64,000 nucleotides of DNA from Ensifer sp. BR816 (GCF_000378985.1 NZ_KB905370.1:2093830-2157829); one strand, 5' to 3'. Numbered from the stretch's first letter, positions 28,788 to 37,700 are shown. A program made the numbers and translations. Notes: a model not told the origin generated them from the sequence alone.

Positions 28788-28915
28788 GGCGCTCTCCTCT
28801 TTATTCGGCTAGACCCTCCCGGGGATAGCCCTCATGTTCCCGTTGGCCAAATCGGAGCTTTGTCTTGTATGCCCTTCGATCAGTCGTTGCCTTTGTCGGC
28901 AATCTGGCTGATAAT

Positions 28916-28931
28916 TTGACCGGTTGGTAAA
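28916..28931. promoter_or_regulatory. RutR-like operator
   Basis: TTGACCGGTTGGTAAA in the divergent region between the carbamoylase and the TetR gene closely resembles the RutR box (TTGACCA-NN-TGGTCAA). It is a good candidate for autoregulation and pyrimidine-responsive control of the catabolic operon. Confidence 0.65.
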
Positions 28932-29052
28932 CATTACAACTTCCGTAGCTGCACTCAAGCCGGAAAAAGAAAAAAACAGTTTGTTGCCCAAATAAATGGC
29001 GCGTCCGAAATTTGGGCAGAACGCGACGGTGCGGTCATCGGCAGGGGGAGAG

Positions 29053-29694
29053 ATGGTACTTCCAAGAGCGGCGAAAACTCAGAGGCGCACGCGCATCCAG
29101 GAGGAGAAGGAGGAGCGGATCCTCGAAGCGGCGCTCGAAGTCTTTTCGGCGAGCGGCTTCCGCGGCTCGACGATTGACCAGATTGCCGAAGTGGCCGGCA
29201 TGTCGAAGCCGAACCTGCTCTATTATTTCCGGACGAAGGAAGCGATGCATCGGGCGTTGATCGACCGTGTGCTCGATACCTGGCTCGACCCGCTGCGCGA
29301 ATTCAATGCCGAGGGCAATCCGGTTGCCGAAATCCGCAGTTATATCCGGCGCAAGCTCGAGATGGCGCGCGATTTCCCGCGCGAAAGCCGATTGTTCGCC
29401 AATGAGGTGCTGCAGGGCGCTCCCCATATCGAGGACGAATTGAAGGGGCCGCTGAAGCAACTGGTCGACGAAAAGGCCGAGGTCATCCAGGCCTGGGCAA
29501 AGGCCGGCAAGATCGCCAAATGCGACCCTTATCACCTGATCTTCGCGATCTGGTCGACGACGCAGCACTACGCTGATTTCGACGTACAGGTGCGGGCGGT
29601 GCTTGGCCAGGAGCAGGCGGGCGACGGGCGCTTCGAGGATGCGGCGCGTTTTCTCGAGCGGCTGTTCGTCGATGGGCTACAGGTCCGCGAGTAA
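29053..29694 (+). CDS. RutR-like TetR-family regulator
   Basis: A 213-aa TetR regulator from the ATG at 29053, which has GGGGGAGAG immediately upstream and matches the length of E. coli RutR. An earlier ATG at 28996 lacks a Shine-Dalgarno. The HTH TIDQIAEVAGMSKPNLLYYF with LYYFRTKEAMH is nearly that of RutR, the uracil/thymine-sensing repressor. It is divergent from the carbamoylase-hydA operon and tail-to-tail with the cyclase. Confidence 0.87.
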   Translation: MVLPRAAKTQRRTRIQEEKEERILEAALEVFSASGFRGSTIDQIAEVAGMSKPNLLYYFRTKEAMHRALIDRVLDTWLDPLREFNAEGNPVAEIRSYIRRKLEMARDFPRESRLFANEVLQGAPHIEDELKGPLKQLVDEKAEVIQAWAKAGKIAKCDPYHLIFAIWSTTQHYADFDVQVRAVLGQEQAGDGRFEDAARFLERLFVDGLQVRE

Positions 29695-29700
29695 GGTAGT

Positions 29701-31374
29701 CTAATCCGGCGCCGGCATCACTCCGGAAAGCCGCGCGGCATCGTCGACGATCCAGGTTTCGAGGGTCGCCTTCCGTCCGCGAAGGCCTATTACCATTCGC
29801 CTGTTGCCTTCGAGGTCGAGACCGGCGCGCTCGACGAGCTCGACCGATACGGCAAGCTCGGCGTCGTGCTCCTTGGCCAAGCCTTCCAGCCGGCTTGCCG
29901 TGTTGATCGTGTCGCCGACGGCCGTCAGCGACGTCGCCTGACCATAGCCCATCTCGCCGACGATCGCAGGCCCCGCATGCAGGCCGATCGCCAGCCTGAG
30001 CGGTTGCTCGAGCTCGTCTTCAAATGTCAGGTTGAGGGCGCGAATCCCGTCTGACAAGCGGGCGGCAGCGGTCAATGCCTGGCGGCAGGCCTCCGGCAAA
30101 GGCGTCTTCAGTCCGAAGATTGCCAGCGCTCCGTCGCCGATGAACTTGTCGATAACGCCGCCGGAGCCCTCGACGGCCTCGCCCACCATCTCGAAGTAGC
30201 TGTTGAGCAGAAACACCGTGTCATAGGGCAGTTTGTGCTCGGCAATGCGGGTGAAGTCGCGCAAGTCGCAGAACAGCACCGCCACCCGCCGCTCGCGACC
30301 ACCGCCGTTCTGCCGGGCAAGCTGCGTCTTGATGCCAAGGCTGTCGGTGTCGAGAATGGGCACGACGGTAACATTGTGGGTGGGCCGGAACTGGCAGGCC
30401 AAACGCACATTTTCGGGTGCGCCGATCCGGCTGAGGGTCGCAAGTTCCGCTGCCTCCGGCGCCGGCTGGCCAACGAGACCCTCAATGACGCGAACACGGC
30501 AGGTCGAGCACCGGCCGCGGCCGCCGCAGACGGAGACATGCGGGAATCCGGCGGCGCGGCTTGCCTCGAGCACGCTGAAGCCGAGGCTTACCGCCGCCAC
30601 GCGCCCATCCGGATAGCGTACGCGGATGCGGCCGCGCGCCGGCATGGCACGCAGCGCCAGGGTGCCGCCGATCAGGCCGGCAAAGCCCGCATAAAAGGCA
30701 AGCCGGATGTTTTGGGCAACGCCGGGATCGAGGCGCGTTTGCCGACTGGCATAGGCCCGGTCGCCGTAGCCGCCATGTTCCGCATAGTCGCGGCCAAGGG
30801 AACGGGCGCCGTTGACGAAGCCTAGCAGCGCGAAAATCGGCACGAGCAGGGCAACGGTGTAGAGTAGAAATTCGTAGCGTGGAAACCAGTCCCGGCCGCG
30901 CATCCAGAACCAGGCGCCGAGGCAGGCGTGGCTCCATACGAAGAGTAACGCGACTGTCTGACGGGTCGTGCCGGCTGAACTCGACCAGAGGGCGCGCAGG
31001 ATGGCCGGATAATCGGCATCGATCCCGGTCAGGAGCGGCTCCACCCGGGTAGCGACCACATGGGGTATCAGCAGAAAGGGCAGGCTCAGGCCGAAGAAGA
31101 TCTTCAGGGCCTCGCCGACCGGCATCCTCAGCGTCTGGCGGCGATAGAGACTGTCGAGCGCCATCAGAAAGTGCAGGAGCAGGGCGCCGTAGAGCAGGAT
31201 GGTTCCGGGTATGCTCTGCCAGACGAAGGTAAAGGCTCGCCGGCCGGCCTCCATAGTTTCGATGGAGATCAGGCCGAGCGCGTGATTTGTGAAATGCGAG
31301 AGCACGAAGACGCCGAGCACGGCCCCTGAGATCAGGTGCGTCTTCTTGCGTGTACTGGCGGAAAGGATCGTCAA
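29701..31374 (-). CDS. cyaC: CyaC-like adenylate cyclase with diheme membrane anchor and 2Fe-2S domain
   Basis: A 557-aa fusion. Residues 1-245 form about six helices with histidines at 13, 27, 31, 68, 105 and 149, similar to diheme cytochrome b of succinate dehydrogenase. Residues about 248-340 form a 2Fe-2S ferredoxin domain (Cys283, 289, 292 and 327). Residues about 362-545 form a class III cyclase with metal Asp370 and Asp414, and the ATP-specifying Lys410 in DKFIGDG. Sinorhizobium meliloti CyaC is described as a quinone/redox-responsive diheme cyclase. cAMP synthesis controlled by membrane redox state is inferred. Confidence 0.88.
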   Translation of the reverse strand: MTILSASTRKKTHLISGAVLGVFVLSHFTNHALGLISIETMEAGRRAFTFVWQSIPGTILLYGALLLHFLMALDSLYRRQTLRMPVGEALKIFFGLSLPFLLIPHVVATRVEPLLTGIDADYPAILRALWSSSAGTTRQTVALLFVWSHACLGAWFWMRGRDWFPRYEFLLYTVALLVPIFALLGFVNGARSLGRDYAEHGGYGDRAYASRQTRLDPGVAQNIRLAFYAGFAGLIGGTLALRAMPARGRIRVRYPDGRVAAVSLGFSVLEASRAAGFPHVSVCGGRGRCSTCRVRVIEGLVGQPAPEAAELATLSRIGAPENVRLACQFRPTHNVTVVPILDTDSLGIKTQLARQNGGGRERRVAVLFCDLRDFTRIAEHKLPYDTVFLLNSYFEMVGEAVEGSGGVIDKFIGDGALAIFGLKTPLPEACRQALTAAARLSDGIRALNLTFEDELEQPLRLAIGLHAGPAIVGEMGYGQATSLTAVGDTINTASRLEGLAKEHDAELAVSVELVERAGLDLEGNRRMVIGLRGRKATLETWIVDDAARLSGVMPAPD

Positions 31375-31557
31375 ATAGTCTGCCCGGGTCTGCCGGCTGC
31401 CGCCGGCTGCTGCTGGTATTTCCCCTTATTGACCAGATTGTCGGTGGCGACAACTTACGTTTTCTACACAATGTGTTTAGCGATCGTGTTCGCTCGACCG
31501 TCCCGTCAATTGCAGGAATATGCATGCGTTTGAGCGAGTTAGGGTGGGCAGCCTTAG

Positions 31558-32457
31558 CTACTCCATGATGCGCGGCAGGCCGGCGGCGAGGGCATCGATC
31601 GCCACGCGGAGTTTCGGCAGCAGGTGCCGCGTTCGCGGCCAGACGGCATGGACCTTGAAAACGAGACCCGGCCGATCTGTCAGGACGCGAACGAGTTCGC
31701 CGTGCTGTACGCGCTCGCGGACCAGCCAGCATGGCAGCCAGGCAAGGCCGAGCCCTTCGGCTGCCGCATCGGCGATCGCCGCGAGATCGTCGAGCCGCAG
31801 CCGGGTCTTCGGCAGGATGGTGTCTTCGGCACTGCCTTCGCCGGGGAAGGACCATGGCCGCTGCTGGCCGCCGCGACAGTAGACCACGGCTTCGTGATCT
31901 ACGAGGTCCGCCACGGTTGGCGGCGCGCCGCGTGCAGCGAGATAGGCCGGCGAGGCACAGACCGTCATGTGCTGTTCGGCGATCACCCGTGTCATCAGGC
32001 CGGAATCATTGCCCAACACATTGTTGCGGATTGCGAGGTCGAAACCGTCGTCGAGCAGGTCGACCACGCGGTCGTTGAAGGACAGATCGAGTTCGAGATG
32101 CGGGTGTCTGCGCAACAGGTCGCGAAAGAGCGGTGCCACGCATTGCCGGCCAAAGAGGACCGGCATGGAGATACGCAACCGGCCCCGAATTTCCTGCCTG
32201 CCGGATTCGAGAAGGGCCTCGGCAGTTCGGATCTCGCCCAGCGCCTTCTGGCAACTCTCATAAAAAAGCTGGCCCTCTTCGGTGAGGCTCTGCGCCCGCG
32301 TGGTGCGATGGAAAAGTCGGATGCCTAACCGATGCTCGAGCCGGGCGATGGTCTTGCCGACGGCGGAGCGCGAAAGGTTCATGCGCGCCGCCGCTGCGGA
32401 AAAGCCGCCGGCTTCCGCGGCCTCGACAAACACCGCGATTCCACTCAGGTGCTCCAT
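31558..32457 (-). CDS. LysR-family transcriptional regulator
   Basis: A 299-aa LTTR starting at 32457 (MEHLSGIAVFVEAAEAGGFSAAAARMNLS). The N-terminal HTH is followed by a substrate-binding domain. An upstream Met at 32514 would extend into the operator region and was rejected. It is divergent from an alcohol dehydrogenase-like gene, its probable target. Confidence 0.9.
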   Translation of the reverse strand: MEHLSGIAVFVEAAEAGGFSAAAARMNLSRSAVGKTIARLEHRLGIRLFHRTTRAQSLTEEGQLFYESCQKALGEIRTAEALLESGRQEIRGRLRISMPVLFGRQCVAPLFRDLLRRHPHLELDLSFNDRVVDLLDDGFDLAIRNNVLGNDSGLMTRVIAEQHMTVCASPAYLAARGAPPTVADLVDHEAVVYCRGGQQRPWSFPGEGSAEDTILPKTRLRLDDLAAIADAAAEGLGLAWLPCWLVRERVQHGELVRVLTDRPGLVFKVHAVWPRTRHLLPKLRVAIDALAAGLPRIME

Positions 32458-32496
32458 CGAATTGTATCCACTTTGGAACCAATAATGGGAAATATT

Positions 32497-32511
32497 ATCG
32501 CAACTGGCGAT
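32497..32511. promoter_or_regulatory. Candidate LysR operator
   Basis: The 15-bp dyad ATCGC-N5-GCGAT lies midway in the 103-bp divergent region between lysR and the oxidoreductase gene. LTTR sites are typically interrupted dyads in this position. Confidence 0.5.
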
Positions 32512-32560
32512 CATGTTTCAACACTATGCTTGTTCAAACCACAAACCGAAAGGAACGAGC

Positions 32561-33583
32561 ATGTCGAAATGGATGCAGGAATGGAGCACGGAGGCGGTCG
32601 GCCCGCACAAGCTGAAGATCACCGAGCGCAAGGTGCCGGAAATCGGCGAGCTTGATGTGCTGGTCCGCACGACGGCGGTGTCGCTCAACTATCGCGACAA
32701 GCTGGTATTGGAAAGCGGCATGGGGCTGGATCTTGCCTTTCCCTTCGTACCGGCTTCGGACATGAGCGGCGTCGTCGCAGCGGTCGGCAAGGGTGTGACC
32801 CGCTTCCGCTCCGGCGACCGCGTCATTTCGACCTTCGCGCCGGGATGGCTCGATGGCCTGCGGCAGGGAAGTGGCAGAACGCCTGCTTACGCAACACTTG
32901 GCGGCGTCCACCCGGGCGTGCTGTCGGAATATGTCGCTTTCCCCGAAGACTGGTTCGTCGCCGCGCCGCAAAGTGTCGACGACGCGGAGGCGAGTACTCT
33001 GTCTTGCGCCGGTCTCACCGCGTGGTTCGCATTGATCGAGAAGGGCCATCTGAGGCCCGGCGACCGCGTTGTTGTCCAAGGAACGGGCGGCGTCGCCCTC
33101 TTCGGGCTGCAGATCGCCAAGGCAGTCGGCGCCGAGGTGATCGTGACCTCGAGCAGTTCCGAAAAGCTCGAGAAGGCGCTCGCCCTTGGCGCCGACCACG
33201 GCATCAACCGCTTGAGCGAGGACTGGGTGGAGCGCGTCTACGCGCTGACCGGCGACCATGGCGCGGACCACATTCTGGAGATCGCGGGCGGCGCCGGACT
33301 TGGCCAGTCGCTGAAGGCGGTCGCGCCGGACGGGCGCATTTCGGTGATCGGCGTGCTCGAAGGCTTCGAGGTTTCCGGCCCGGTTGCGCCGTTGCTCACG
33401 AAATCGCCGGTGCTGCAGGGCATCAGCGTCGGACATCGCCGGGCGCTCGAAGACCTGGTCGGTGCCGTCGATCGCTTGCGGCTAAAGCCGGTTATCGACA
33501 AGCGCTACAAGTTTACCGAAGTCGGTGAGGCGCTCGCGCATCTCGATCGTGGCCCCTTCGGCAAGGTAGTGATCGAATTCTGA
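32561..33583 (+). CDS. MDR-family NAD(P)-dependent alcohol dehydrogenase/quinone oxidoreductase
   Basis: A 340-aa medium-chain dehydrogenase. The N-terminal GroES-like domain has SLNYRDKLVLESG; the Rossmann motif VVQGTGGVALFGLQIAKAVGAEVI lies near 170. The classical zinc ligands are not obvious, so it may be a zinc-free member. The start at 32561 has AAAGGAA upstream; an earlier Met at 32513 is less likely. It is divergent from the LysR gene. Confidence 0.87.
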   Translation: MSKWMQEWSTEAVGPHKLKITERKVPEIGELDVLVRTTAVSLNYRDKLVLESGMGLDLAFPFVPASDMSGVVAAVGKGVTRFRSGDRVISTFAPGWLDGLRQGSGRTPAYATLGGVHPGVLSEYVAFPEDWFVAAPQSVDDAEASTLSCAGLTAWFALIEKGHLRPGDRVVVQGTGGVALFGLQIAKAVGAEVIVTSSSSEKLEKALALGADHGINRLSEDWVERVYALTGDHGADHILEIAGGAGLGQSLKAVAPDGRISVIGVLEGFEVSGPVAPLLTKSPVLQGISVGHRRALEDLVGAVDRLRLKPVIDKRYKFTEVGEALAHLDRGPFGKVVIEF

Positions 33584-33595
33584 TGGACCACAACG

Positions 33596-33631
33596 AGCAT
33601 GGCCGCCGGCGATTTTACCGGCGGCCATGCT
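33596..33631. terminator. Bidirectional hairpin between convergent genes
   Basis: A 14-bp perfect stem (AGCATGGCCGCCGG and its complement) around CGATTTTA, in the 64-bp gap between the convergent oxidoreductase and preA genes. There is no long T-tract, but its position fits a shared terminator. Confidence 0.65.
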
Positions 33632-33647
33632 GTCCTGTCGACTGTTG

Positions 33648-34961
33648 CTACTCGGCCGCCTGGCGGGCCATCGGGTTATTCGGGTGCGTCGTCCAGTTGG
33701 CGTAGTTGGGGTCGACCGGTTTGCCAGTGCGCTTGTCGAGGGTGCCGGCCGCGAGCGGCTCCATGGTGATGCAGTTCTCAACCGGACAGACGTTGACGCA
33801 AAGATTGCAGCCGACGCATTCCTCTTCGATCACCTCGAAATGGCGCACACCATTGACAAACTGGGTGATCGCCTGGTGCGAGGTGTCCTCGCAGGCGATG
33901 TGACAGCGGCCGCACTTGATGCAGGCGTCCTGGTCGATCTTCGCCTTGGCGACATAGTTGAGGTTGAGATACTGCCAGTCGGTGACGTTCGGCACGGCAC
34001 GGCCGCAGATGTCGTCGAGTGTCCTGTGACCCTTGGCGTCCATCCAGTCGGAAAGACCGGAGATCATTTCCTGGACGATCTTGAAGCCGTAGGTCATTGC
34101 CGCCGTGCAGACCTGCACGTTGCCGGCGCCAAGTGCCAGGAATTCGGCCGCGTCGCGCCAGGTGGTGATGCCGCCGATGCCCGAGATCGGCAGGCCGTAG
34201 GTCTCCGGATCGCGGGCGATCTCAGCGACCATGTTGAGGGCGATCGGTTTCACCGCCGGGCCGCAATAGCCGCCATGGCTGCCCCGGCCGTCAATCGAGG
34301 GCTCCGGCGAGAAGGTGTCGAGGTTGACCGACGTGATCGAGTTGATCGTGTTGATCAGCGACACCGCGTCGGTGCCGCCGGCCTTGGCGGCGCGGGCGGG
34401 CTTGCGGATGTCGGTGATGTTCGGCGTCAGCTTGGTGATCACGGGCATGCGCGTGTACTGTTTGCACCAACGCACCACCATCTCGATGTATTCCGGCACC
34501 TGGCCGACCGCGGAACCCATGCCGCGCTCGGACATGCCGTGCGGACAGCCGAAGTTGAGCTCGATGCCGTCGGCCCCGGTTTCCTCGACCAGCGGCAGGA
34601 TCGCCTTCCACGCCTGCTCCTCGCAGGGAACCATGATCGAAGCGATCAGTGCCCGGTCCGGCCAGTTCATCTTGACCTGCTTCATCTCGCGCAGGTTCAC
34701 ATAAAGATCGCGGTCGGTGATGAGCTCGATATTGTTCAAGCCGAGCAGGCGGCGGTCGGCGCCCCAGATCGCGCCGTAGCGCGGGCCGTTGACGTTGACC
34801 ACCGGCGGCCCTTCTTCGCCGAGCGTCTTCCAGACGACGCCGCCCCAGCCCGCCTTGAAGGCACGCTCGACGTTATAGGCCTTGTCCGTCGGCGGCGCCG
34901 AGGCGAGCCAGAACGGGTTCGGAGATTTGATGCCGACAAAATTGTTGCGAAGATCAGCCAT
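33648..34961 (-). CDS. preA: NAD-dependent dihydropyrimidine dehydrogenase subunit PreA
   Basis: The FMN-containing catalytic subunit, 437 aa, which reduces uracil/thymine to the dihydro form. The N-terminal DHOD-like barrel (1-320) has ELNFGCPHGMSERGMGSAVGQ-type motif at 135-154. The C-terminus has two 4Fe-4S motifs, CIKCGRCHIAC and CVGCNLCVNVCPVENC. Val152 sits where mammalian DPD has, by memory of the alignment, its catalytic Cys671. It is encoded 22 bp after preT. Confidence 0.94.
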   Translation of the reverse strand: MADLRNNFVGIKSPNPFWLASAPPTDKAYNVERAFKAGWGGVVWKTLGEEGPPVVNVNGPRYGAIWGADRRLLGLNNIELITDRDLYVNLREMKQVKMNWPDRALIASIMVPCEEQAWKAILPLVEETGADGIELNFGCPHGMSERGMGSAVGQVPEYIEMVVRWCKQYTRMPVITKLTPNITDIRKPARAAKAGGTDAVSLINTINSITSVNLDTFSPEPSIDGRGSHGGYCGPAVKPIALNMVAEIARDPETYGLPISGIGGITTWRDAAEFLALGAGNVQVCTAAMTYGFKIVQEMISGLSDWMDAKGHRTLDDICGRAVPNVTDWQYLNLNYVAKAKIDQDACIKCGRCHIACEDTSHQAITQFVNGVRHFEVIEEECVGCNLCVNVCPVENCITMEPLAAGTLDKRTGKPVDPNYANWTTHPNNPMARQAAE

Positions 34962-34983
34962 TGTCTCGTCCTCTCGATCCGTT

Positions 34984-36345
34984 TCAAGCGACGGCGCTCG
35001 CCAGCGGCGCGGCCGCGGCGAAAGCCCGGTTGATCGATTCGGCGCTATCGCGTCCCATCGCCACGGCGGATACCGTCAGGTCCTCGCCGCCGAGCACGCA
35101 GTCGCCGCCCGCCCAGACCTTGGCGAGCGAGGTGCGGCCTTCTGCATCGACGACGATGCGTCCGCTTTCCATCCGCAAGGCACCGAGGCCGGAGGCCTGG
35201 AACGTCTGGCCGATGGCCTTGAAGATCTGCTCGGCGGCAATGATACCCGTTTCCCCGGTCGTCGTCAGCTTGCCGTTCTCAAGGGTCGTGTATTCGAGCT
35301 CGATGCCGGCGACCTTGCCGTCCTTCACGGCGATGCGCTTCGGCTGCAGCCAGTGGCGGATGGTGACGCCCTTGGATGCCGCCAGGTCCTGCTCGAATTC
35401 CGAGGCGTTCATGTGCTCCTTGCCGCGCCGATAGCAGATCGTCACTTCCTCGGCGCCCAGCAGCTTCGCCTGGACTGCGGCGTCGATCGCCGTCATGCCG
35501 CCGCCGAGCACCACGACCCGCCGGCCGACCGGAATGTCGGCCTTGGTCTTCGACTGGCGAAGTGCCGCGATGAAGTCGACCGCATCCTCGACGCCTTCAG
35601 CGTTCTCGCCCTCGATCCGGAGCGCATTGACGCCGGCGAGGCCGAGGCCGAGGAAGACGGCATCATATTGCTCGGCGAGGTCGGCGAGCGAGAAGTCGCG
35701 GCCGAGGGCCTGGTCGTGGCGCACTTCGATGCCGCCGATCGACAGGACGTAGTCGACCTCTCTCTGGGCGAAATCGTCCACCGTCTTGTAGGCGGCGATG
35801 CCGTATTCGTTGAGGCCGCCGGATTTCTCACGCGCATCGTAGATCACCACGTCGTGACCCTTGACGGCCAGCCGGTGGGCGCAGGCCAGTCCCGCCGGCC
35901 CTGCGCCGACGACGGCGATGCGGCGCCCCGTTGCGTCGGCGCGCGCATAGAATTGCTTGTTTTCCTTCATCGCGACGTCGGTCGAATAGCGCTGCAGGCG
36001 GCCGATCTCAACCGGCCGTTCCTCCGCCGTATTGCGCACGCAGGCCTGCTCGCAGAGCGTTTCGGTGGGACAGACGCGGGCGCACATGCCGCCGAGGATA
36101 TTCTGGTCGAAGATCGTTTTCGCCGAGCCGATCGGATTGCCCGTGGCGATCTGCCGAATGAACAACGGGATGTCGATGGAGGTGGGACAGGCCGTCATGC
36201 AGGGCGCGTCGTGACAGAAATAACAGCGGTCGGCCGCGACCAGCGCTTCGTGCCTGTCGAGCGGCGGATGAAGATCGGAGAAATTGGCTTCGTACTCCGC
36301 GAGCGGCAGCCGCCCGTAGAGAATCCCAGATTGCGTCGTTCCCAT
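34984..36345 (-). CDS. preT: NAD-dependent dihydropyrimidine dehydrogenase subunit PreT
   Basis: The flavin/iron-sulfur electron-input subunit, a GltD-like protein of 453 aa from the ATG at 36345 (GGGAGCC upstream). The N-terminal cluster cysteines are in CYFCHDAPCMTACPTSI and GGMCARVCPTETLCEQAC. The FAD site is VVGAGPAGLACAHRLA, and the NAD site is VVVLGGGMTAIDAA. With PreA it forms the first step of reductive pyrimidine degradation. An in-frame Met at 36387 was not used. Confidence 0.94.
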   Translation of the reverse strand: MGTTQSGILYGRLPLAEYEANFSDLHPPLDRHEALVAADRCYFCHDAPCMTACPTSIDIPLFIRQIATGNPIGSAKTIFDQNILGGMCARVCPTETLCEQACVRNTAEERPVEIGRLQRYSTDVAMKENKQFYARADATGRRIAVVGAGPAGLACAHRLAVKGHDVVIYDAREKSGGLNEYGIAAYKTVDDFAQREVDYVLSIGGIEVRHDQALGRDFSLADLAEQYDAVFLGLGLAGVNALRIEGENAEGVEDAVDFIAALRQSKTKADIPVGRRVVVLGGGMTAIDAAVQAKLLGAEEVTICYRRGKEHMNASEFEQDLAASKGVTIRHWLQPKRIAVKDGKVAGIELEYTTLENGKLTTTGETGIIAAEQIFKAIGQTFQASGLGALRMESGRIVVDAEGRTSLAKVWAGGDCVLGGEDLTVSAVAMGRDSAESINRAFAAAAPLASAVA

Positions 36346-36537
36346 TTTTGGCTCCCAATGTATTCTCAGGATAGGGAACGGTAACACGCTTTATTTTTTT
36401 ATCAAACGGTAAAATTTTGGTCGCGCTTTTCCCGAAATCCGCGTGCTGCGGGTGTTTTTCCTGCAGCGTAGATTTGCGCTTTGTTTGACGTGCACGGCAA
36501 ATAGTGGCAGCAAATCGACGGCAGGGAGTGGGTGGCG

Positions 36538-37491
36538 ATGGCGCGCAAGGCGGAGATCAACAACAGGCTGGACGATGCGGCCCGGGCTGGCTGGCTTTAT
36601 TATGTGGCCGGCCGGACGCAGGACGAGATCGCGTCGATCATGGGGATTTCGCGCCAATCGGCGCAGCGCCTCGTATCGCTCGCCATGGCCGAACGGCTGA
36701 TCAAGGTGCGGCTCGATCATCCGATCGCCGCCTGCCTAGAAGCGGCAGTGCGGATCAAGGAAAAGTATGAGTTGCGGCATGTCGATGTCGTGCCGAGCGA
36801 TCCCGGATCCAGTTCGACGACCGTGGGCATCGCGGAAGCCGGGGCGGCTGAGATCGAGCGCTGGCTGAAGTCGACCGATCCGGTCGTGCTCGCCATCGGC
36901 ACGGGGCGGACGCTGAAGGCGACGATCGATCAGTTGCCTTTCATGGAATGCCCGCAGCACCGCATCGTCTCTCTCACCGGCAATATCCGCCTCGACGGTT
37001 CGGCCGCCTATTACAACGTCATCTTCAGCATGGCCGACACGATCAATGCGCGGCATTTCCCGATGCCCTTGCCGGTGCTCGTCTCGTCGGCCGAGGAGCG
37101 CGAAGTGCTGCACAAGCAGAGCCTCGTCAGAATGGCTTTGGAGCTCGGCGCCGAGGCCGATGCGGCCTTTGTCGGCGTTGGCGAACTCGGGCCGGATGCC
37201 CCGCTTTGCGCGGATGGCTTTCTGGCCCGCGACGAGATGGCGCGGCTGACGGCGGCGGGTGCTGCCGGCGAGATCTGCGGCTGGATGTTCGACCACGACG
37301 GCGCTCTTCTTACCGGCAGCATCAACGAGCGCGTGGCCTCCGTGCCGCTGCCGCCACGCGAGCGGGCCGCGGTGATCGGCATCGCCAAGGGCAAGCGAAA
37401 ATACGAGGCCCTGAGAGCGGCGCTCAAGGGGCGGATCATCAACGGCCTCATCACCGATGAGACAACTGCTGAGTACCTGCTCGGCGATTGA
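36538..37491 (+). CDS. smoC: SorC/DeoR-type sugar-binding regulator (SmoC-like)
   Basis: A 317-aa protein from the ATG at 36538 (a GTG at 36532 is possible). It has an N-terminal HTH (GRTQDEIASIMGISRQSAQRL) and a SorC sugar-binding domain (AIGTGRTLKA, VGVGELGPDAPL). It precedes the sorbitol/mannitol transporter operon in the same direction, as in Sinorhizobium smoC. A dyad near the smoE promoter is its likely target. Confidence 0.87.
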   Translation: MARKAEINNRLDDAARAGWLYYVAGRTQDEIASIMGISRQSAQRLVSLAMAERLIKVRLDHPIAACLEAAVRIKEKYELRHVDVVPSDPGSSSTTVGIAEAGAAEIERWLKSTDPVVLAIGTGRTLKATIDQLPFMECPQHRIVSLTGNIRLDGSAAYYNVIFSMADTINARHFPMPLPVLVSSAEEREVLHKQSLVRMALELGAEADAAFVGVGELGPDAPLCADGFLARDEMARLTAAGAAGEICGWMFDHDGALLTGSINERVASVPLPPRERAAVIGIAKGKRKYEALRAALKGRIINGLITDETTAEYLLGD

Positions 37492-37645
37492 GTCTACTTG
37501 TGGGGAGCGATCCGCAGCGGCGATAGACCGGATCGCCTGCGTCCTCCCGGTCCATAGCGAACAAAATATTCTTCAACAAAAATGAGCGCTTAGCGCGTTC
37601 GCTGCTTGGCGGCGACGAATGCGCATTGACTTTTTTCGCCAACAG

Positions 37646-37661
37646 GTGAGTAATTGCTCAC
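37646..37661 (+). promoter_or_regulatory. SmoC operator candidate at the smoE promoter
   Basis: The 16-bp near-perfect palindrome GTGAGTAATTGCTCAC overlaps the likely -10 region of a promoter whose -35 is TTGACT at 37626. A second, looser dyad GAGCA-N7-TGCTC follows at 37662-37678. Both share the GAGCA/TGCTC half-site, as expected for a SorC-type regulator. Confidence 0.6.
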
Positions 37662-37700
37662 GAGCAAGGCAAATGCTCAATTTCTTCTGGGAGGAAGTCG

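Noticed and set aside
36407-36423. CGGTAAAATTTTGGTCG before preT as a second RutR site
   Set aside because: The GGT half-sites are in direct rather than inverted order, so it does not fit the RutR pattern despite some shared bases.
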